Shown: one piece after another, positions 57,701 through 64,000 of the stretch
Layout of the letters: each line of letters opens with the position of its first letter
Position numbering within the stretch: position 1 is the first letter of the stretch
Assembly (NCBI GenBank): GCA_020444265.1
Contig: JAHLLH010000001.1
Coordinates: 620,001-684,000 of the forward strand
DNA from: a bacterium
Lineage (GTDB): Bacteria; Electryoneota; Electryoneia; Electryoneales; Electryoneaceae
Direction of reading: 5' to 3'
DNA length: 64,000 nt
The notes under the pieces: model-generated
Seen by the model: the letters and a program-made list of their open reading frames with translations, nothing else
Database searches by the model: none
What the model was told of the DNA's origin: nothing
Program-made: the position numbers and the translations under genes

Positions 57701-60473
57701 TTATGTGACTCAGCTTTTTCCCAGGCAGGTCGGCAACATCGTATCCGAACAACCTGCCGAATTCATCATTCACACGAAGGATTCTCAGGCTTGGGTCAAC
57801 AAATAGAATTGCTTCCGGCGCATCCTGGAACAGGTGATGAGAATACGCACGCTGCAATTCAAGTTCCTGCTCAGTTTCCTTTTTCTCGGTCATATCTTCG
57901 ATCATGACCAATCCGCCCAGAATGGACTGATCGCTGCCGTAGAGTGGAGAAATGGAACCCGTAAGCCATCGTGAAACGCTCGAATCAAGTGAGGTAAACT
58001 GACCATCAATTCGTTCAGTCTGACCCTTGATTGCTCTTTTCGCAATCCTCATAAACCGTCGATCAGCAAGGTCACGAAGATTCAATCCGATGAGTTGAGC
58101 CGTCTTCAGCTGGAACATATCCATAAGCCGGTCATTTGAATCGATGACATGAAAATCGCGGTCAAACAGGAGAATGCCAAGTGGGCTCTGACGGAAGAGG
58201 GTGCGATAACGTTCCTCCGATGTAGTCATCGCATCCTGCCAACGGCGATGCTCGATCGCAGTTGCGATATGGCCTGAAACGAACTCAAGCAGGTCCATAT
58301 CTTGATCGGAGTAGGCAAACTCACGATTGTAACTTTGAACAACTACTACCCCGATGGTGCCTTCTGGCGTCCGTAGCGGCACCCCCAACCAGGAGTCTGC
58401 TAAAGGACCAACAACTTTAATGTTTTTCAATTTGACCAGCTCGCGCAGTTCAGCCTCAGTGCCAGTCAGTAACGGTCCATTCTTCCTCACATAATCAGTT
58501 AAGCTGTCCGGCAGCTCAACTTCAAGTGATTGATCCAGTGTCTCCTGCTCGTCAACAAAATATGCGAACTGGTAGAGGCTACGGTTGGAATTGTAGAGGG
58601 CAACATAAAAGTTCGTTGTATCAATTAGATGGCTGACTTCTTCATGGATAATCTTCAGCAGCTCATTCAAGTCGCTTGATGTAGAAGAGGCTTCCGAGAT
58701 ATGAAACAGCGCAGTTTGAAGCTTGGCGCTCCGCGTCTGCTGGGTGATATCCCGATAGACCCAGTACGATCCTGCAAGATGATTGTCGATCCGAATGGGT
58801 GTTCCAAGGATACTGACTTCGAACTCGTTCCCGTTTTTTTGGCGACGTACGGATTCGAGGGCGACGCTCTCGCTCTCCTCAACTGCCTGTACCAGGGAAG
58901 TGCTTTCCTCCAGAAACCTCTCGGGTACGATCAGCGTGTTCTTCTCCCCTATTAGTTCCTCTTTCGTAAACCCAAACATCCTTGAAAACTCACGGTTTAC
59001 GGATATAATGCGGTCGTTCGAGTCTACAAATACAATCCCCTCAGGACTGTTCTCGATGAATCGTTCCAAGTGCGCCTTCTGAATCGACAGATCGGTCTCG
59101 ACTTGACGTCGTACAGTAATATCTCGTTGCGCTCCCCAAATTTGGACCAACCTGTCATCTTCGATAATCCCAATGAGCTGGTTCAGGTATACTCGTTGAT
59201 TCCCGCCTTCCAGCTCTTCCCAGGATTCCCCATCGGTCATTCTGTACCCCTCACTTATAAAACGGGAGAGAGAGGCGTTCGACTTCTCGGAAATATTCCG
59301 TGCTGGTATATCTAAAAGCGTTTTACCAAGTAAATCCTGTTTATTCTTCAGGTTATACATTTGAAGGAAGGTGGCATTGCATTCGATGAAACGACCTGTC
59401 TGAGCAATCATACTCACCTGCTCATCAACAGGTAGAGATGTCAAAAGGGGCGAATCAAGCTGAATACACCAGATCCCTTCTACACTCTTTTCGATAAAGG
59501 TGGAAAAACGTTCCTCGCTACTCTGAAGGGCCTGCACGACTCGACGCCGTTCTAAAGTTGTTGCTACGGCTGCCGACACAAACTCGAGAACTTCGAGATC
59601 TGCATATGTGTAAGCATTCGGATCAGAGTAATGCTGTAGACCAACCACTCCGATCACCCCTTGGGGTGTCACCAGTGGTGCGGCCATCCAGACTTCGGAT
59701 GGGTGCCCCTTCCTTACCACCTCTTTTTGCCGGACCAATTCCTTGTAACGATCCGGGCCAACAAGCATCGGTTCACCGCTGCGGCGAACAATATCGGTCA
59801 AGGTGTTTTTCAGTGGCCCGCTATCGGGACGTTTCTCGACCTCATTTTTGAAATATGGAAACTCATATACCCCCGATGGTTCATCATACAACGCGACGAA
59901 AAAATTGTGCGTATCGAACAGGGAGGACAGCCGTTCCCGCATCAGGTTGATCAATTCTTCGAGATCACTCGTACGACTGATCGCTTCGGACAGGTCTGCG
60001 AGCTGGGAACGAACTCGTTCTGCCTGCTTTTGCTCTGTTACATCCACCAGAGTCATTGCAAGCAGGTAGTTGTCGGCAATATTGACACGCTGGTGCAATA
60101 CCCGGAGGTCTCGGTGGACAATGGGGGAAAGCTGAATGGAATAAACCTGATCGGTGACCATCTCATCAAGCAGATCACCAGGATCAAGCAAGGGGTTGTC
60201 TTCCTGAAGGCTGACAACGTTCTTTAGTCGTTTCCCGCGGAGACGACTTGGTGGTCTTTCCAGAAACATGGACGCTGCTGTATTTGTCTCGATGATGACC
60301 CCTGAATCAGGGTCCAGCAGCAGTTTTGGCTGGGGATCAGCAAGAAACATCTCGAGCATTGGCCGGTACATTTCTGCATGGAGCTGCCCAGAGGTGGTCT
60401 TACGTTCCACCCATTTCTCCAGTCGCGCCAGAGTTCTTCCTGCAGCGTCCTTCCCAGCCCTCTTTGCAGCCAT
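54735..60473 (-). CDS. Large cytosolic hybrid histidine kinase: multi PAS/GAF, HisKA, HATPase_c, receiver
   Basis: H-box [57 protein letters not shown], receiver [15 protein letters not shown]...[15 protein letters not shown]; three GAF copies with paired PAS domains; no TM segment seen. Confidence 0.93.
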   Translation of the reverse strand: [1912 protein letters not shown]

Positions 60474-60523
60474 TCCTGACCTTCCCAGCGTTCACGTAAC
60501 CGAAAAGGGGTGCATTTTATGTT

Positions 60524-62236
60524 CTAGAAATAAGCCGTCTCGACGTAGGTACCATAGACATCTTCCATCAGGCTGACCATCTCGCCAAGGGTCACGTCCG
60601 CATGGGCACATTCAATCAGACTCGGCATGACGTTGGCCCCATCTTCGCAAGCTGTGCGAAGATTTTTCATTGTCTCTTCGACTTTGACATTGTCACGTCG
60701 CTCTCGAAGCTCCTTCAGGCGCTGACGCTGACGATCTCCGACTTCCTCACCGATTTTCAGGATCGGGATGTCAATCTTCTCACCGCTATCTTTAAAGCGG
60801 TTCATCCCGACGACAACCCGTTCACCACGATCAAGCTCCTGCTGGTGGCGGTATGCCGCTCGGGCAATTTCTTTCTGGAAGAAACCGTTTTCAATTCCCG
60901 CAACGACTCCACCCATGTCGTCGATCCGCTTGATGTATTCCTGGGCTTCGCTCTCCATTTTATCGGTCATCCACTCGACAAAGTAGCTGCCTCCCAGTGG
61001 ATCCATGGTATTCGCAACACCAGTCTCGTACCCAAGAATCTGCTGGGTGCGAAGTGCTATCTTCACTGCCTTCTCAGAAGGGAGTGCAAGCGTTTCATCC
61101 ATTGAATTGGTATGTAGGGATTGAGTTCCACCCAAGACGCCTGCGAGTGCTTCGACGGCCGTACGAACGATGTTGTTCTCCGGTTGCTGAGCCGTCAGGC
61201 TGCATCCAGCCGTCTGAGTGTGGAAACGTAGCAGCCAGGAACGTTCTTTCTCGGCACCGTAGCGATTCTTCATTCGATCCGCATAGATTCGACGTGCCGC
61301 TCGGAATTTTCCGATCTCTTCAAAGAAATCTATGTGGCTGTTGAAAAAGTGAGACAGACGGGGTGCGAAGGTGTCAACTGGCAAACCGCGCTTCATCGTT
61401 TCTTCGATGTAGCAGAAGCCGTCCGCGAGAGTGAACGCCAATTCCTGCGCCGCTGTCGACCCAGCTTCGCGAATGTGATAGCCGCTAATGGAGACAGAAT
61501 TCCACATCGGCATCTCACGAGTCGCATACTCGATCGTATCGACCACCAGCTTGACACTGGGTTCCGGCGGAAAGATGAATTCTTTCTGGGCGATAAACTC
61601 TTTCAGGATGTCGTTCTGCAATGTCCCGGCGAGTTTATCGCGTGAAATACCCTTCCGTTCAGCAGTCGCAATAAAAAACGCCCATATGATTGCGGCGGGG
61701 CCGTTGATGGTCATGGACGTCGTAATTTTGTCCATGTCGATACCATCGAAGAGGATATCCATATCCTCTCGCGATGAGATCGCGACCCCACACTTGCCCA
61801 CCTCCCCTTCACTTAACGGATCGTCCGCATCACGCCCCATCAGGGTCGGCAGGTCAAATGCTACCGAAAGGCCGGTTTGGCCTTTCTCCAGCAGGAATTT
61901 GTAACGCTGATTGGTCTCTTCCGGCGTACCAAACCCGGCAAATTGACGCATCGTCCACATCTTGCCACGATACATCGTCGGGTGAACGCCGCGAGTAAAT
62001 GGATATTCAGCAGGCCAGGCAAGCTTTTCACGAGGATCCCAACCAGTCTCTTCGAAGTATTCGGGTCCGACTATGTGCGGCACTTCAGCAGAGGAAACTG
62101 TAGTAAACGTTACCCCATCCTGGCGGAACCGTCCCTTAGGCTTGTAGAGATCCTCTTCCCAGCGCTTACGGTCTTCCACGAAGCTTTTCCCTCCGCGATG
62201 GCCATTCCCGTTGGAACCCTTCTTATCGCCGCTCAT
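60524..62236 (-). CDS. mcmA1: Methylmalonyl-CoA mutase catalytic (large) subunit
   Basis: TRGVHPTMYRGKMWTMRQFAGFGTPEETNQRY, LRFHTQTAGCSLTAQQPENNIVRTAVEALAGVLGGTQSLHTNSMDETLALP; start set at the ATG at 62236. Confidence 0.95.
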   Translation of the reverse strand: MSGDKKGSNGNGHRGGKSFVEDRKRWEEDLYKPKGRFRQDGVTFTTVSSAEVPHIVGPEYFEETGWDPREKLAWPAEYPFTRGVHPTMYRGKMWTMRQFAGFGTPEETNQRYKFLLEKGQTGLSVAFDLPTLMGRDADDPLSEGEVGKCGVAISSREDMDILFDGIDMDKITTSMTINGPAAIIWAFFIATAERKGISRDKLAGTLQNDILKEFIAQKEFIFPPEPSVKLVVDTIEYATREMPMWNSVSISGYHIREAGSTAAQELAFTLADGFCYIEETMKRGLPVDTFAPRLSHFFNSHIDFFEEIGKFRAARRIYADRMKNRYGAEKERSWLLRFHTQTAGCSLTAQQPENNIVRTAVEALAGVLGGTQSLHTNSMDETLALPSEKAVKIALRTQQILGYETGVANTMDPLGGSYFVEWMTDKMESEAQEYIKRIDDMGGVVAGIENGFFQKEIARAAYRHQQELDRGERVVVGMNRFKDSGEKIDIPILKIGEEVGDRQRQRLKELRERRDNVKVEETMKNLRTACEDGANVMPSLIECAHADVTLGEMVSLMEDVYGTYVETAYF

Positions 62237-63182
62237 GGCGTATCTCCTCGTAAAAATCGTCAATCAACTGTTCACCCAGCTCGTAGGGGCTGGACGCAGA
62301 AGCTAAACCTTTCACCCGACGCGTATTCCGATCCTCATTCCAAAGCTTTTTACGGATTCCATCTTCGACAAAACGTTTTGTCTTTGCGGCAATACGCGCA
62401 TGCCTCCGCTCTTCGAGCGAACCGGAGTCAATGATGTGCTGACGATGCTCCTGAATCGCTTTGAGCACCTCATCCAGCCCCTCCCCCTTCTCAGCAACTG
62501 TACGAAGGACCGGCGGGCGCCAGCCATCTTCCGGGGCTTTTAGACTAACTGTGCTGACCAGTTCACGGAACGCATGGTCCGCACCATCCCGGTCACACTT
62601 ATTTAATATATATAGATCAGCAATTTCCATCAGTCCGGCTTTCATCGCTTGAATCGCATCTCCGGACTGAGGGACGAGTACCACGATGGTCGTATCCGCC
62701 GAATTTGCCACTTCAAGCTCCGACTGGCCAACACCAACCGTTTCGATGATGATCCGTTCCTTGCCGAATGCATCCATCAGGTCGCATGCCTCGTCCACAC
62801 CCACCGACAATCCACCTAAATGACCGCGTGTTGCCATGCTGCGAATGAAGACACCAGGATCCTGCGAGACCGTTTCCATCCGGACACGATCCCCGAGCAG
62901 CGCACCGCCGGTAAAAGGACTGGTCGGATCGAAGGCGATGACGCCGACTGGAAGTTCTTTTTTCCGATAGGAGCCGACAAGCCGATTAACGAGGGTGCTC
63001 TTGCCAGCACCTGGAGGGCCTGTTACTCCCAGACGCCAAGCATCACCAGTTCTCGGGTAGAGGGTATCGAGGATTTCCGGTACGGATGGATCCCTGTTTT
63101 CGATCCGAGTCAGTAGTCGGGACAGTGACCGTCGATCCCCTTCACGAAAACGCTCCAGCAGTGTCTGATCCAGGTTTTCCAT
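62223..63182 (-). CDS. meaB: Methylmalonyl-CoA mutase-associated GTPase MeaB
   Basis: LGVTGPPGAGKSTLVNRLVGSYRKKELPVGVIAFDPTSPFTGGALLGDRVRM, ILNKCDRDGADHAFRELVSTV; ATG at 63182 with GGAG. Confidence 0.96.
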   Translation of the reverse strand: MENLDQTLLERFREGDRRSLSRLLTRIENRDPSVPEILDTLYPRTGDAWRLGVTGPPGAGKSTLVNRLVGSYRKKELPVGVIAFDPTSPFTGGALLGDRVRMETVSQDPGVFIRSMATRGHLGGLSVGVDEACDLMDAFGKERIIIETVGVGQSELEVANSADTTIVVLVPQSGDAIQAMKAGLMEIADLYILNKCDRDGADHAFRELVSTVSLKAPEDGWRPPVLRTVAEKGEGLDEVLKAIQEHRQHIIDSGSLEERRHARIAAKTKRFVEDGIRKKLWNEDRNTRRVKGLASASSPYELGEQLIDDFYEEIRHERR

Positions 63183-63295
63183 GAGCTCCAGGCGTGTCAA
63201 AACATGCAGTCAAGCGGTAAATGAGATATCCCCGGCGACGAGCAGGTTCACCCTGGACATCGATGCCGGGGATGTCGTTCAAGGTCCTGTAACAG

Positions 63296-63997
63296 TTACG
63301 AGAACAGCCGTTTGAACTGATTGAACTCGTTGAAGACCAGGCTGTTTTCCACCTTCACCAGCACACCCTCGTCTTCGAACTTTTTAATGACTCGGCTGAT
63401 GGTTTCTCTGCTGGTACCGGCGATATTCGCCAGGTCGCGTTGGAGTGGTAATTCCGCGATTACCACCTTGCCACCACGGATGATGCCTATATCTTCGGCA
63501 AGGCGGACCAGGGTGGCACCGACACGTCCACGGGCATCCTTCAAGGAAAGACTCTTGATCTGGAGGTCTGAACGACGGATGCGACGCGCCATCTCTTTCA
63601 AAAGAGTAATCGCAATCTGAGGGTATTTCTGCAGCATCTCGAGGAAGTCACCGCGATTCAACACCCAGAGCTCGACATCGTCCATACTTGTGACAGTCGC
63701 GCTACGTGGGAGGCCATCGATGATTGACAGTTCCCCGAAGAACTCACCTTCGCCAAGGATGGAGAAAATCGCTTCACCACCCTCATTTGAAATGCCACTA
63801 ATCTTCACCCGACCGTTCTTGATGATGAACATGTTACGGCCGAGATCTTCCTCAAAGATGATGAGGTTGTTTTTTCTGTACCGCTTGCTCACCATGAGAT
63901 CAGCGATACGCTGAAGATCCTCGTCGTCCAATTCACTGAACAACGGTATGTTCTTCAGGAGTTGCGCCTCGCGGCTGGGTTCCCCGTGAAAGCTCAT
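63296..63997 (-). CDS. Crp/Fnr family transcriptional regulator
   Basis: cNMP-like domain (GEGEFFGELSIIDGLPRSATVTSMDD) and HTH (LPLQRDLANIAGTSRETISRVIKKFEDEGVLVK). Confidence 0.93.
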   Translation of the reverse strand: MSFHGEPSREAQLLKNIPLFSELDDEDLQRIADLMVSKRYRKNNLIIFEEDLGRNMFIIKNGRVKISGISNEGGEAIFSILGEGEFFGELSIIDGLPRSATVTSMDDVELWVLNRGDFLEMLQKYPQIAITLLKEMARRIRRSDLQIKSLSLKDARGRVGATLVRLAEDIGIIRGGKVVIAELPLQRDLANIAGTSRETISRVIKKFEDEGVLVKVENSLVFNEFNQFKRLFS

Positions 63998-64000
63998 ATC

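Noticed and set aside
63228-63273. ATCCCCGGC...GCCGGGGAT inverted repeat between meaB and the Crp/Fnr gene
   Set aside because: Real 9-bp inverted repeat, but a 28-nt loop and no T-tract; function unclear, so not called a terminator.

Overview
The 64 kb window looks bacterial and chromosomal, mid-GC, from an organism I cannot place confidently. Calls come from protein motifs, gene order and hand reading of the DNA; no database was searched. Layout: (1) a ~22.8 kb minus-strand block with a flagellar operon (flgB, flgC, a small ORFan, fliE, fliF, fliG, fliH, fliI, fliJ, a motE-like gene and a fliK that runs off the left edge) followed upstream by housekeeping genes (nadD, bamD, lnt, ruvX, HU, relA/spoT, dnaB, family-4 UDG, coaBC, rpoZ, gmk, yicC); (2) a plus-strand accessory locus at 23.1-27.2 kb; (3) pntAA/AB/B, two exported GPx-like proteins around an MFS transporter, an NHLRC2-like protein, a stand-alone lysine-ketoglutarate reductase, an O-methyltransferase and a 59-aa rubredoxin missing from the ORF track; (4) a pyruvate/2-oxoacid dehydrogenase operon with a lipoate ligase; (5) a SUF Fe-S operon with Rieske, Rrf2 and peroxiredoxin genes; (6) a split methylmalonyl-CoA mutase locus interrupted by a 1912-aa PAS/GAF hybrid histidine kinase. 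Best candidate for something undescribed: the 23.1-27.2 kb locus, where a perfect sigma-54 -24/-12 element precedes a predicted three-way-junction RNA with an intrinsic terminator, followed by a fused CxxCH/beta-barrel (Cyc2-like) protein, two tandem YceI proteins and a triheme c-type lipoprotein. Second: dense islands of perfect hairpins at 44.2-48.1 kb and 53.05-53.36 kb, including hairpin copies with compensatory base changes.
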